DNA of 64,000 nt from an uncultured bacterium (GCA_949291515.1 CASEVY010000012.1:62001-126000), one strand, 5' to 3'; shown: positions 45,490 to 54,177, counted from the stretch's first letter. Notes: generated from the letters alone by a model not told the origin. Translations and numbers: made by a program.

Positions 45490-45664
45490 ACTGATTTTTT
45501 GGCGCCGGTTAATGCCCGGCCATATCAAAGGTAAAACTTTGATAAGCTTCAACCCCAAAAAATTGTCGCTCAGTTATAGAAGCGTTCCATCTTTAGGAGG
45601 GAATCGTTTCGGCGGCATATTTTTCCGTGTGGGTTGAAGCTCATGGAAATTATGCCGCTTTTTT
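45490..45664 (+). ncRNA. Candidate structured RNA of unknown class, ending in a terminator
   Basis: No protein frame fits this stretch, but it folds well. Hairpins in order: GCCGG/CCGGC (about 45504-45520), TATCAAAG/CTTTGATA (about 45523-45544), GAAGCG.TTCC/GGAA.CGTTTC (about 45579-45610), and a final GCGGCATA (45612-45619) / TATGCCGC (45651-45658), extended by an inner CCGTG/CATGG helix, with six Ts after it. The 12-base loop of the last hairpin contains GGGTTGAAGCT (45631-45641), exactly complementary to AGCTTCAACCC (45545-45555). This suggests a pseudoknot or a competing fold. A -10-like TATAAT is at 45479-45484; no good -35 is seen. I checked 6S, SRP, tmRNA, RNase P, T-box and common riboswitch signatures and found none. 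Confidence 0.5.
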
Positions 45665-45934
45665 ACGGCTTTATGTTATGCTGATATTAAAAAGTATTTT
45701 AGCGCTCTGGTTTGTTTTATTTTTGTTCTGCGTATTGGTTTTCTTTTCTTCCGAGAATTAAAGCCGCCATCGTTTTGAAAGAAGCTCTTTTTGTATAATT
45801 TATATAAAGAGCAGCTGCGGTTATTCTTTTGCTGCCGCGTGTATTGCAAACATCTCTATTGCCCGAAACATAAATTATTGTTATATTAAATAATAGGGGA
45901 AAATATAATCAAGCAAATGAAAAGCGGAATTTTT

Positions 45935-47041
45935 ATGTATAAATTTCTCGTATCGATTCTATTTGTTTTATTGTTTATGCCGTTGAACGCGCAGCGTATG
46001 ATAAAATATATTACCTTTTATCCCGTGCCGTACGGCAGTCATCAAAAACTTAATGTGACTAATACCGCCATAATAAGCGGACGTGACGGAGGGGAAAGCG
46101 TTATAGCGGGCAGATTGTCGACGCCATCTTCTCCTACGTTTGAAGGGACTGTTCTGTTGGATTTGGAAAGCGGAACGCAGCTATCTACAAACGGCACTAT
46201 CCGCAGCGGCGATATGGGTACGGTTACCTCTTACGGTATAGCGAATATAACCGGGCCTAACAATACAATATCCAACGTGGATAATATTATATCCAATGCT
46301 TATGTGGCAGATGTTTCCAATATCAACAGTTCGGCTTTGCTGGGAGGGATATCCTTGTCTAATTTGCCAAATTGCGGGGATAATATCCCGGCGTGGAAGG
46401 CCCTGCGTCTTAAAGGCAGTGAGGAGTGTAAATTTTATTTAACGTGCAGCGGCAGCGGCGATACCGGCTGCGAGAAAGCGCCGGATTTGCCCGAATGCGA
46501 TTTCGGCCCTTGGATTATGGCAACTACCGATATAATAGATACTTGCGGCGATTCCAGAAGGCAAGGCTGCGTACAGACTTCGCCATGCGGAGCGTCAGAC
46601 AGGCCTTGCGTCAAACTCAGAGAGGGTGTTTATTCCCAAATACCCACGACTTTTAACTGCGGTATGGGGCAAAGTTTAAGCCAGTATTGCTACAGCGGCA
46701 GTAAAAACTGTACAGACGCTAATGTAAGTTTTGTTTGCCGCCAGCACGACGGGCCTAAGAATATGACGGTAAACGGATATTATACCGCGGCGGAATATTG
46801 TTCTTTCTCAACGGATTATGAGGCTACATTCTGGTGCCGCGAAAATCCGTCAAAGAGGGGCTGCCTGCTTTACGGAAACGCCGCTTCTTATACGGCGTCT
46901 TTGGCCTGTGCTCAATCTTATAATATTACAAGCCCGTCCAATGCCTATTGTATTAACGTTACCACTAATATAGGCGGATATATCTGCCAAGACGGAGAAG
47001 ACGACGCTACGGTATACTACAGGGTATGCGGCGGAGTATAG
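45935..47041 (+). CDS. Secreted Cys-rich protein of unknown function
   Basis: The ATG at 45935 (GCGGA just upstream) gives 368 residues; an in-frame ATG at 45917 is an alternative. The signal peptide is short and hydrophobic, ending near PLNAQ. Residues about 21-150 are poor in Cys and rich in Asn, Ser, Thr and Gly, starting with MIKYITFYPVPYGSHQKLNV. This resembles a fibre or adhesin-like stalk. Residues about 160-368 are rich in cysteine (for example DIIDTCGDSRRQGCVQTSPC). It is not obviously homologous to the three proteins at 2.2-5.5 kb and lacks their SEWG motif and leader. Extracellular location is inferred. I do not recognise the family. Confidence 0.7.
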   Translation: MYKFLVSILFVLLFMPLNAQRMIKYITFYPVPYGSHQKLNVTNTAIISGRDGGESVIAGRLSTPSSPTFEGTVLLDLESGTQLSTNGTIRSGDMGTVTSYGIANITGPNNTISNVDNIISNAYVADVSNINSSALLGGISLSNLPNCGDNIPAWKALRLKGSEECKFYLTCSGSGDTGCEKAPDLPECDFGPWIMATTDIIDTCGDSRRQGCVQTSPCGASDRPCVKLREGVYSQIPTTFNCGMGQSLSQYCYSGSKNCTDANVSFVCRQHDGPKNMTVNGYYTAAEYCSFSTDYEATFWCRENPSKRGCLLYGNAASYTASLACAQSYNITSPSNAYCINVTTNIGGYICQDGEDDATVYYRVCGGV

Positions 47042-47078
47042 CTTTGCGGTTTTGATATATAAAATATTATTTTTTAGT

Positions 47079-47115
47079 AAGGCCTCTGGAATATGCCAGA
47101 GGCCTTTCCGTTTTA
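47079..47115 (+). terminator. Terminator of the secreted-protein gene
   Basis: AAGGCCTCTGG (47079-47089) / CCAGAGGCCTT (47096-47106), followed by a T-rich tail. Confidence 0.87.
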
Positions 47116-47213
47116 TTAAAGTATTAGAATATATTTTATTATAAGATATCAGTCTCTATAAACCCACAGGTTTTCTGCGGAGAGCGGTAAAACTTATAAG
47201 TAAAGCGGCAAAT

Positions 47214-47248
47214 ATAAAACCCCGCGTTTTGACGCGGGGTTATGTTTT
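47214..47248. terminator. Terminator serving hydG
   Basis: CCCCGCG (47220-47226) / CGCGGGG (47233-47239), with A-rich sequence before and T-rich sequence after, so it can act on the minus strand at the end of hydG. Confidence 0.82.
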
Positions 47249-47261
47249 TTATGAGTTATGG

Positions 47262-48629
47262 TTAGAAATAAATATCTCTTTCTCCCTGCGCAACCTTTTC
47301 AAGATTGGCTTTTGTCTGCGCCGCTCTTGACGGGGGGAGATCCTTCATCATTTTATCTATAAGAGCAAGTCCTTTCGTTTTCAGTTCCGGAGAGGCGAAA
47401 TCGTATAGATACTCGGCGAAGGTAAACATCGCGTTTGGCAGACAATGCGCTTTTATCAAACCGGGTTTGGCCAGATCCATAAAGTCTTTGCCGACGCGCC
47501 CAAGGCGGTAACAGCCCGTACAGAAGGAGGGGATATACCCGTGGTCGACGATATCGGATATTACGGCTTCCAAAGGCCTGTGGTCGCCGCGGGTAAATTG
47601 TTCGTCGGCGTTATCGTCTTCATAGCCGCCGGGATTGGTTTTGCTGCCGCCAGATATTTGGGATATGCCCAGTTCAAAAGCGTCGCGGCGCATTTGAGGA
47701 TTTTCGCGCGTACTGAGTATTATGCCGGTATAAGGTACGGCGATTCTCAAAACGGCGATAATCTTTTTAAAGTCTTCGTCGCTGACGGCGTAGGGCGGTT
47801 TTTCGCTTAAAGGCGAGCCGCAGGCCGGCTCTATTCTTGGAACCGAAATGGTGTGCGGTCCTATGCCGAATTTATCTTCCAAATCTTTGATGTGCTGAAG
47901 CATTGCCAGTACTTCAAATTTATAATCGTAAAGGCCAAGCAGCGCGCCGATTCCGACGTCGTTTAAGCCCGCTTCCAGCGCTCTGTGCATACCCATAAGG
48001 CGGAACTCATAATCGGCTTTTTTGCCCGCCACGTGCATTTTGTGGTAGGTATCTTTGTGATAGGTTTCCTGAAAAAGCTGGAATGTGCCGATATTGTGTT
48101 TTTTAAGTTCTTTAAATTCTTCCAAGGTCAAAGGCGCGATATTTACGTTTACGCGTCGTATATTATTCTTCCCTTCCCTTACGGAATAGATTGAATCTAT
48201 GGAATCAAAAACGTATTTAAGGCCCGCGCCCGTATAGGATTCGCCCGCGACCATAAGTATCCTCTTATGGCCTTGCTTAAGGAGAGCGGCGGTTTCGTTT
48301 TTCACTTCGTCTTGGTTTAAAGCCTTCCTGTGCAGTTCTTTGTTGGAGGCCCTAAACGCGCAGTAGAGGCATTCGTTAAAACATACGTTGGAAATATATA
48401 AAGGGGCGAAAAGGACCAATCTGTTGCCGTAAATTTCCGTTTTGATATACTTTGCGGTTTTATATAATTCTTCCAGCAAATCTTTGTCGGTAAGGTTAAG
48501 CAGGGCGGCGGTTTGCTCGAAGGAAATGCCTTTAAGTTCGCGCGCCTGTGTAAGAATGTCTAAAATCTGTTGCTTGTCAGCTTTTTGGGTTTTAGATAAA
48601 TTGTCAAAAATTTCGTTTTCTTTTATCAT
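47262..48629 (-). CDS. hydG: [FeFe]-hydrogenase maturase HydG (tyrosine lyase)
   Basis: Radical SAM enzyme that cleaves tyrosine to supply CO and cyanide for the H-cluster. It is 455 residues from the ATG at 48629; a TTG five codons earlier is possible. The SAM cluster is the CX3CX2C in VCFNECLYCAFRASNKE. The C-terminal auxiliary cluster CX2CX22C is intact, beginning SFCTGCYRLGRVG and ending IKAHC. This separates HydG from ThiH. HydE is encoded about 3 kb away on the other strand. HydF is not in the window. The gene supports assembly of the sensory hydrogenase at 20.9 kb and any catalytic one elsewhere. Confidence 0.95.
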   Translation of the reverse strand: MIKENEIFDNLSKTQKADKQQILDILTQARELKGISFEQTAALLNLTDKDLLEELYKTAKYIKTEIYGNRLVLFAPLYISNVCFNECLYCAFRASNKELHRKALNQDEVKNETAALLKQGHKRILMVAGESYTGAGLKYVFDSIDSIYSVREGKNNIRRVNVNIAPLTLEEFKELKKHNIGTFQLFQETYHKDTYHKMHVAGKKADYEFRLMGMHRALEAGLNDVGIGALLGLYDYKFEVLAMLQHIKDLEDKFGIGPHTISVPRIEPACGSPLSEKPPYAVSDEDFKKIIAVLRIAVPYTGIILSTRENPQMRRDAFELGISQISGGSKTNPGGYEDDNADEQFTRGDHRPLEAVISDIVDHGYIPSFCTGCYRLGRVGKDFMDLAKPGLIKAHCLPNAMFTFAEYLYDFASPELKTKGLALIDKMMKDLPPSRAAQTKANLEKVAQGERDIYF

Positions 48630-48734
48630 ACTTATATTGTACAACTTTAGAAGCGAAGCGGATAAAACGTCGCTTTGCGATTTTTTGCCGCCGTTCTGCA
48701 GGCAAAATATGTTTTATCCGCCTTGCCTATAAAT

Positions 48735-49199
48735 TTATTGCAGCTGGGAGGTGCAGTTCGGGCATTTTACCGCGTTTATGTTTATGGCGGATTTGCAGAA
48801 AGGGCATTCTTTTGTAGCCGGCGCGGCGGGCTGGGCGGTCCTTATTTTGCTTATTATTTTGACCAGCATAAACACAGCCCAGGCGGTTATCAGGAAACTT
48901 ATGGCGTTATTAAGAAAAGAGCCTAAATTTAAAATTACCGCGCCCGCATTTTGCGCCGCTTCCACCGAGGGATAGGGCCCCGGCGTGTCGGCGCCGTTTT
49001 TAAGAGTAAAGAACAGCCCGCTGAAGTTTATTTTTGCCAGCAGCAAACTTATCGGTGGCATTATTAAATCTTTCACTATCGAGTTTACCACCCCGTTAAA
49101 CGCGGCGCCCAAAATGATACCAACCGCCATATCCACCATATTGCCTTTTACGGCGAAGTTTTTGAAATCCGTAAAAAGTCCTTTTATGTAAGCAGCCAT
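48735..49199 (-). CDS. mscL: Large-conductance mechanosensitive channel with C-terminal zinc ribbon
   Basis: A 154-residue inner-membrane osmotic safety valve. The N-terminal FKNFAVKGNMVDMAVGIILG and the pore helix region GVVNSIVKDLIMPPISLLL are typical, as is the second helix around FLITAWAVFMLVKII. Unusually, the C-terminus carries ECPFCKSAININAVKCPNC, a CxxC...CxxC zinc ribbon, in place of the usual charged helix bundle. An upstream AGGAG is present on the minus strand. Confidence 0.95.
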   Translation of the reverse strand: MAAYIKGLFTDFKNFAVKGNMVDMAVGIILGAAFNGVVNSIVKDLIMPPISLLLAKINFSGLFFTLKNGADTPGPYPSVEAAQNAGAVILNLGSFLNNAISFLITAWAVFMLVKIISKIRTAQPAAPATKECPFCKSAININAVKCPNCTSQLQ

Positions 49200-49220
49200 A
49201 TTTTATTCTCCTTTAATCAA

Positions 49221-49251
49221 AACACCCCTTTTGAAAGGGGTGTTTTTTGTT
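49221..49251. terminator. Terminator between lon and mscL
   Basis: AACACCCCTTT / AAAGGGGTGTT inverted repeat (49221-49245) with T runs on both strands. It ends lon on the minus strand. Confidence 0.87.
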
Positions 49252-49268
49252 TGTCTATATTTTAGCAA

Positions 49269-51608
49269 TTATAACTTGCCGAATACCACTTTTATCACTT
49301 CTTCCATTTTGGTAACGGGGATAAGTTTTAACTCTTTTCTTATCTGTTCCGGTATTTCGGAAACGTCTTTCTCGTTTTCCTTGGGGTAGAGAATGGTTTT
49401 GATATTCTCTCTGTAAGCGGCGAGGAATTTTTCCTTTATTCCGCCTACGGGCAATACCCGCCCCGTTATGGTGATTTCGCCCGTCATCGCCACGCCTTTT
49501 TTTACTGGTTTGTTCGTAATAACGCTAAGCAAGGCGGTGCATATAGCGGTACCGGCCGAGGGCCCGTCTTTGGGAACTGCGCCTTCGGGAAAGTGGAGGT
49601 GGAAGTCCGTCTTGTCGAAGTTGAACTTCTTGCCGTAGCCTTTGCTTCTTATGAAACTTAAAGCCGCGCGGACGCTTTCTTTCATCACGTCGCCCAATTT
49701 GCCCGTAAGTATCAGCTGCCCCTTTCCGTGGAAGGAAGTAGCCTCTATGGCTAAAGTTTCACCTCCGACGGAAGTCCAAGCCAAGCCCGTGGCTATGCCG
49801 ACGCCGTTTTCCTCGGCGAAGGTATTTGAGTATCTGGGAATGCCCAAGAATTTGTGCAGGTTCTTGGCGTTTACTTTTATCGCTTTCTTATTCTCCAGAT
49901 ACTGCTTGGCGGCCTTGCGGCATATCGTGCCGATTTCACGCTCGAAGTTGCGCACGCCGCCTTCGCGGACATATTCGCGCATAATAAGGTCCAGCGCGGG
50001 CACTTCTACTTTGAGGCTTCCTTCCGGCAGACCGTGTTCCTTCATCTGTCTGGGAAGGAGGTACCTTTGCGCTATTTCCCGCTTTTCGTAGTGGGTGTAG
50101 CCAGAGAATTCTATAATTTCCAGTCTGTCCCTTAAGGTTACCGGTATGGAACTTAAGGAATTGGCCGTCGTTATGAACATTACTTTTGATACGTCAAACG
50201 GCACGTCAAGGTAATGATCCACGAAGTCTTTATTTTGTTCCGGATCCAAAAGCTCCAACAAAGCCGCCGCCGGATCGCCGCGCCAATCCGAGCCCATTTT
50301 GTCTATTTCGTCGAGCAAAAATACTGGGTTATTGCTTTTTACTTTGCTTATTCCCTGTATTATTCTGCCGGGCATAGAACCGATATAGGTGCGTCTGTGG
50401 CCGCGGATTTCGCTTTCGTCGCGCACGCCGCCCAAGGACATTCTTACGAATTTGCGCCCTATCGCTTTAGCTATGGATTTTGCGATGGAAGTCTTACCCG
50501 TTCCCGGAGGCCCTACAAAGCAGAGTACGGGGCCTTTAAGGCTTTTGGTAAGTTGTCTTACGGCCAAATATTCCAAAATTCTCTCTTTTACTTTTTCAAG
50601 CCCGTAATGGTCTTTATCCAAGAGTTCCTTGGCTTTATTGATGTCCAAAATATCCTCGGTGGATATGGCCCAAGGCATATTTACCAGCCAATCCAAGAAA
50701 GTTCTTGACACTGTCGACTCGGGCGAGAAGGGCGCCATTTTGGAAAGACGCTCGATTTCTTTTTCCGCCACCTCGGCCGCATATTTGGGAAGATTATTCT
50801 TCTTTATTTTGGCTTTTAGGTCGTCAATATCCTTTTGGAAGTCGTCTTTCTGGCGCAATTCCTTTTGAATGGCTTTCATCTGCTCGTTAAGGTAGTATTC
50901 CTTTTGCGATTTTTCTATTTGGCTTCTTACTTTGGAGTGGATTTTCTCTTCCAAAGTGATAATTTCCACTTCGCTGGCGAGCAGTTTTAAAAGTTTTTCC
51001 AGTCTGGGTTTTACCGCTACGGTTTCCAAGATATCCTGCCTGTCTTGCGTTTTGACTATTATGTTTGATGCGATGGTATCGGCCAATTTGGAGGGTTCTT
51101 CTATTTGTCTTAAAAAGGAAACGCCCTCAATGGCGATGCGTCTTGTAACCATTGCGTATTCCTCGAACTGGTCGAGCGTCTGGCGCATAAGGGCTTTAAT
51201 CTCGGCGTCGGGCTGGGTGTTGTCGACGGGATATTCCACATTGGCGTACCAGCACTTGGCGACGGGATTAAACTGCAAATCGTTGATTTTTGCGCGCGCT
51301 ATGCCTTGCAGAAACACTTTCATACTGCCGTCGGGCATTTTGAGCGACTGCGTAATTTCCGCCAATACGCCGAATTTGTAAATATCGTCGGCGGTCGGCT
51401 CGTCAATTTCGGCCGCTTTTTGTGATACGGCTATGATATATTTCCCGCTGGTGCCCAAGGCCAATTCTATGGCCATTACGGATTTTTGTCTGTCCACCGA
51501 TATTGGCAGCGACATTCCGGGAAACATTACCACGTCCCTTATCGCTATCGCGGGCAAATTGGCCGGATAGGAAGAAGTTTCTTTATTTATATCGTCTATT
51601 ATATTCAT
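49269..51608 (-). CDS. lon: ATP-dependent Lon protease
   Basis: A 779-residue cytoplasmic AAA+ protease for damaged and regulatory proteins. It has the N-terminal substrate domain, the Walker A GPPGTGKTS and Walker B FLLDEIDKMG motifs, and the C-terminal protease domain with the catalytic Ser684 in PKDGPSAGTAI and the dyad lysine near residue 727 in PVGGIKEK. Length is normal. Upstream on the minus strand is a sigma-70-type promoter overlapped by a CIRCE-spaced inverted repeat, suggesting heat-shock control. Confidence 0.97.
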   Translation of the reverse strand: MNIIDDINKETSSYPANLPAIAIRDVVMFPGMSLPISVDRQKSVMAIELALGTSGKYIIAVSQKAAEIDEPTADDIYKFGVLAEITQSLKMPDGSMKVFLQGIARAKINDLQFNPVAKCWYANVEYPVDNTQPDAEIKALMRQTLDQFEEYAMVTRRIAIEGVSFLRQIEEPSKLADTIASNIIVKTQDRQDILETVAVKPRLEKLLKLLASEVEIITLEEKIHSKVRSQIEKSQKEYYLNEQMKAIQKELRQKDDFQKDIDDLKAKIKKNNLPKYAAEVAEKEIERLSKMAPFSPESTVSRTFLDWLVNMPWAISTEDILDINKAKELLDKDHYGLEKVKERILEYLAVRQLTKSLKGPVLCFVGPPGTGKTSIAKSIAKAIGRKFVRMSLGGVRDESEIRGHRRTYIGSMPGRIIQGISKVKSNNPVFLLDEIDKMGSDWRGDPAAALLELLDPEQNKDFVDHYLDVPFDVSKVMFITTANSLSSIPVTLRDRLEIIEFSGYTHYEKREIAQRYLLPRQMKEHGLPEGSLKVEVPALDLIMREYVREGGVRNFEREIGTICRKAAKQYLENKKAIKVNAKNLHKFLGIPRYSNTFAEENGVGIATGLAWTSVGGETLAIEATSFHGKGQLILTGKLGDVMKESVRAALSFIRSKGYGKKFNFDKTDFHLHFPEGAVPKDGPSAGTAICTALLSVITNKPVKKGVAMTGEITITGRVLPVGGIKEKFLAAYRENIKTILYPKENEKDVSEIPEQIRKELKLIPVTKMEEVIKVVFGKL

Positions 51609-51678
51609 ATTTATTGGTTTTACCCCGTAAAACTTGCAAATCTGTTTGTGTCTTTTCGGGCTTTAAACCCGCAATATT

Positions 51679-51718
51679 ATTATATCCAATTTTAGCAAAT
51701 AAAACAATGGGTTGCTAA
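51679..51718 (-). promoter_or_regulatory. lon promoter overlapped by CIRCE-like operator
   Basis: On the minus strand, TTGTTT (51702-51707) and TATAAT (51679-51684) are 17 bases apart. The inverted repeat TTAGCA (51692-51697), N15, TGCTAA (51713-51718) has exactly the 27-base 9-9-9 geometry of CIRCE (TTAGCACTC-N9-GAGTGCTAA). It has perfect six-base outer cores and weaker inner triplets, and covers the -35 and spacer. HrcA is the known reader of CIRCE; its gene is not in the window. Confidence 0.65.
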
Positions 51719-51785
51719 TTATAAACTTTTGAACAAAGTGATTCTTGGACGGATTATGAAGGGGATAAATGGTAAAATATAATAA

Positions 51786-52817
51786 ATGGAAATAATCGAA
51801 AAGGCCATAAAAACGCACGTTTTGGACAAAGGGGAGATAGTATCTCTTTTGAATTTGGAAGACGCTTCTTTATTATATGAAGCGGCCGACCGCGTTCGGC
51901 GCGAAAGCGTCGGCGACGGCGTGCATTTAAGGGGGCTTATAGAGATTTCCACCGTATGTAAGCGAAATTGCCTTTATTGCGGGCTTAGGCGCGATAACAA
52001 AAAGATATTTAGGCGCAGAATGAGTTGCTCCGAAATTATAAACCACGCCCAAGCGGCTGCGCGCGCGGGGTATGCTACGGTAGTTCTGCAAGGCGGGGAG
52101 GAAGACGGCTTCGGCGCGGATAATATGGCCGAGGTAATAAAGGAAATAAAGCGTTTGGGCTTGGCCGTTACCTTAAGTTTGGGGGAAAAGAGTTTTGAGG
52201 AGTATTCTCTCTACCGTCAGGCTGGCGCCGACAGATATTTGTTAAGGATAGAAACTACCGATAAAGCCCTATACGAAAGGCTGGACCCGGATATGAGTTT
52301 TGAAAACCGAGTTCGCTGTCTTAAGGATTTGGGGCGCCTGGGCTATGAGGTCGGCTCTGGCTTTATGGTCGGACTGCCGGGCCAAAGCGTTGAGAGTATA
52401 GCCGACGATATTTTGTTTTTAAAAGCTCTGCCCGTACATATGGCGGGGATAGGCCCTTTTATCGCCAATCCCGACACGCCGTTGGCAAATTGCGGCAAGG
52501 ATAATTTTGATTTGTCTTTAAAGGCGATGGCCGTAATCAGATTGGTGATGCCTTATATAAACATACCCGCGACTACCGCTATGGAAACTTTAAGGCCGCA
52601 GGGCCGCTTTACAGCTTTAAAGAGCGGCGCCAACGTGATAATGCCGAACGTCGGCGGCGATATGAGCGAGTACTATCAATTATACCCCGGCAAAGCTAGG
52701 GCGGGCGAGGTAATCAAATACCGACTCGATTTGGAAGAAAAACTTAAAGCCGTCGGCCGCCATATAGCCGAAGGCTCCGGCATAAGCAAGGCCTATCTTG
52801 CGGAGGATAAAAAATGA
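51786..52817 (+). CDS. hydE: [FeFe]-hydrogenase maturase HydE
   Basis: A 343-residue radical SAM enzyme of H-cluster assembly. The SAM cluster is CKRNCLYCGLRRDNK. HydE-typical lines are GYATVVLQGGEEDGF, YLLRIETTDKALYERLDPDMS, GSGFMVGLPGQS and GIGPFIANPDTPLAN. No Shine-Dalgarno is visible, and the hexamer TAAAAT (51773-51778) ends seven bases before the ATG, so the message may be leaderless. The rimO start overlaps its stop (ATGA). Confidence 0.95.
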   Translation: MEIIEKAIKTHVLDKGEIVSLLNLEDASLLYEAADRVRRESVGDGVHLRGLIEISTVCKRNCLYCGLRRDNKKIFRRRMSCSEIINHAQAAARAGYATVVLQGGEEDGFGADNMAEVIKEIKRLGLAVTLSLGEKSFEEYSLYRQAGADRYLLRIETTDKALYERLDPDMSFENRVRCLKDLGRLGYEVGSGFMVGLPGQSVESIADDILFLKALPVHMAGIGPFIANPDTPLANCGKDNFDLSLKAMAVIRLVMPYINIPATTAMETLRPQGRFTALKSGANVIMPNVGGDMSEYYQLYPGKARAGEVIKYRLDLEEKLKAVGRHIAEGSGISKAYLAEDKK

Positions 52818-54103
52818 ACTTTTTTTTAATCAGTTTGGGCTGCCCGAAAAATCTTACCGACAGCGAGGATTTCTGCGCCAATCTTATCGCGCACGGTCAT
52901 AAACTCGTGTTTGATTTGCAAGAGGCGGACGGAATAATAATAAACACGTGCGGCTTTTTGGCTTCTTCGGTAAAAGAAGCCAAAGACAATATCAAAGCGG
53001 CATTGAAACTTAAAAAGAAAGGCCAAATAAAAAAACTTATAGTTACCGGCTGTATGGTGGATAGGCTTAAGAGCGAAGTCAAAGCGGAGTTCCCCGACAT
53101 TGACTTGGTCCTATCCATATCCGAGCAACCCAAAATAGACAAACTCATCAATAGAAAAGGGGAGTACATAAAACCCATTCAGGATAAGATAATACCCTCG
53201 CCTTACAAAATGACGCTTACCGCGCCCCACAGCGCTTATTTAAAAATAGCCGACGGCTGCAATAACCGCTGCGCTTATTGCGCGATACCTTATATAAGGG
53301 GGAAATACCGCTCCAAAACTATGGAGGACATCGTCGCGGAAGCGCGTCTTATGGCGCGCGGCGGCGTGAAGGAGTTTTCTGTCATAGCGCAGGACACCAC
53401 CTCTTACGGGCAAGATTTGTACGGCAAGCCTCAGCTTGAGAAACTGCTTAAAAAATTGGTCAAGATAAAAAATCTGGAACGCATAAGAATAATGTACGCC
53501 TATCCGCACAGGGTAACTAAGGAACTGGCGGAGATTATGGCGGGGGAAGAAAAGATATATTCTTATATAGATATACCGCTGCAGCACATTTCGGATTCTA
53601 TGCTAAAAGCCATGAGGCGCCACTGCGGCGCGGCCCAGACGAAAGAAGTACTTTCTATGCTTAAGGAAACTGTGCCCGATATAGCCATAAGGACTAATTT
53701 TATAGTCGGATTTCCCGGCGAAACGGAAAAGGATTTCGAGGAACTTAAAGATTTCGTTTCGGATTTTAAGTTTGATAATGTGGGAGTGTTTGAGTTTTTT
53801 AGGGAACCCGGCACGCCCGCTTATGAGATGAAAGGGCAAATCCCGGCCCGCGTCAAAAAGGAACGCGCGGCGATTTTGGAAAGCGTCCAAAGCAGAGTGG
53901 TGGACGCGATAAACAAAAAACTCGTCGCTACGGAAATAGAAGTGATAAGCGACTCTCCGACTTTTGGCCGCACCTATAAAGACGCGCCCGATATAGACGG
54001 TACTGTAGAATTTACCTCTCCCGTGGAAACGGGCAAAATATTTAACGCCAGGATAGTTTCCGCTGCGGGCTACAAGCGTTTGGCGGAGCCTATAATAAAA
54101 TAA
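52814..54103 (+). CDS. rimO: Ribosomal protein S12 methylthiotransferase RimO
   Basis: A 429-residue radical SAM enzyme adding a methylthio group to an aspartate of ribosomal protein S12. The N-terminal MTTase domain has SLGCPKNLTDSE, INTCGF and TGCM, giving the second-cluster cysteines. The SAM cluster is DGCNNRCAYCAIPYIRGK, and a C-terminal TRAM domain follows. The SLGCPKN line and the length favour RimO over MiaB. Co-transcribed with hydE. Confidence 0.95.
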   Translation: MNFFLISLGCPKNLTDSEDFCANLIAHGHKLVFDLQEADGIIINTCGFLASSVKEAKDNIKAALKLKKKGQIKKLIVTGCMVDRLKSEVKAEFPDIDLVLSISEQPKIDKLINRKGEYIKPIQDKIIPSPYKMTLTAPHSAYLKIADGCNNRCAYCAIPYIRGKYRSKTMEDIVAEARLMARGGVKEFSVIAQDTTSYGQDLYGKPQLEKLLKKLVKIKNLERIRIMYAYPHRVTKELAEIMAGEEKIYSYIDIPLQHISDSMLKAMRRHCGAAQTKEVLSMLKETVPDIAIRTNFIVGFPGETEKDFEELKDFVSDFKFDNVGVFEFFREPGTPAYEMKGQIPARVKKERAAILESVQSRVVDAINKKLVATEIEVISDSPTFGRTYKDAPDIDGTVEFTSPVETGKIFNARIVSAAGYKRLAEPIIK

Positions 54104-54177
54104 TTACCGACTTTTATGTCATATAATTATTTTTTGCGCCGCATATTTTAAGCGTAAATTTAATTTGATTATAATAA

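Noticed and set aside
45490-45664. Reading the structured RNA as 6S RNA, tmRNA, SRP RNA, RNase P RNA or a T-box
   Set aside because: The length suits 6S RNA, but the hairpins are separate rather than one long bulged rod. The hallmark sequences of SRP (GGAAG...GCAGC), RNase P (GAGGAAAGTC), tmRNA (tag frame) and T-box (AGGGTGG) are missing.
45678-45761. 27-codon frame encoding one hydrophobic helix just after the structured RNA
   Set aside because: The translation resembles a single-span microprotein, but there is no ribosome binding site and it follows a strong terminator; evidence is too thin to list as a gene.
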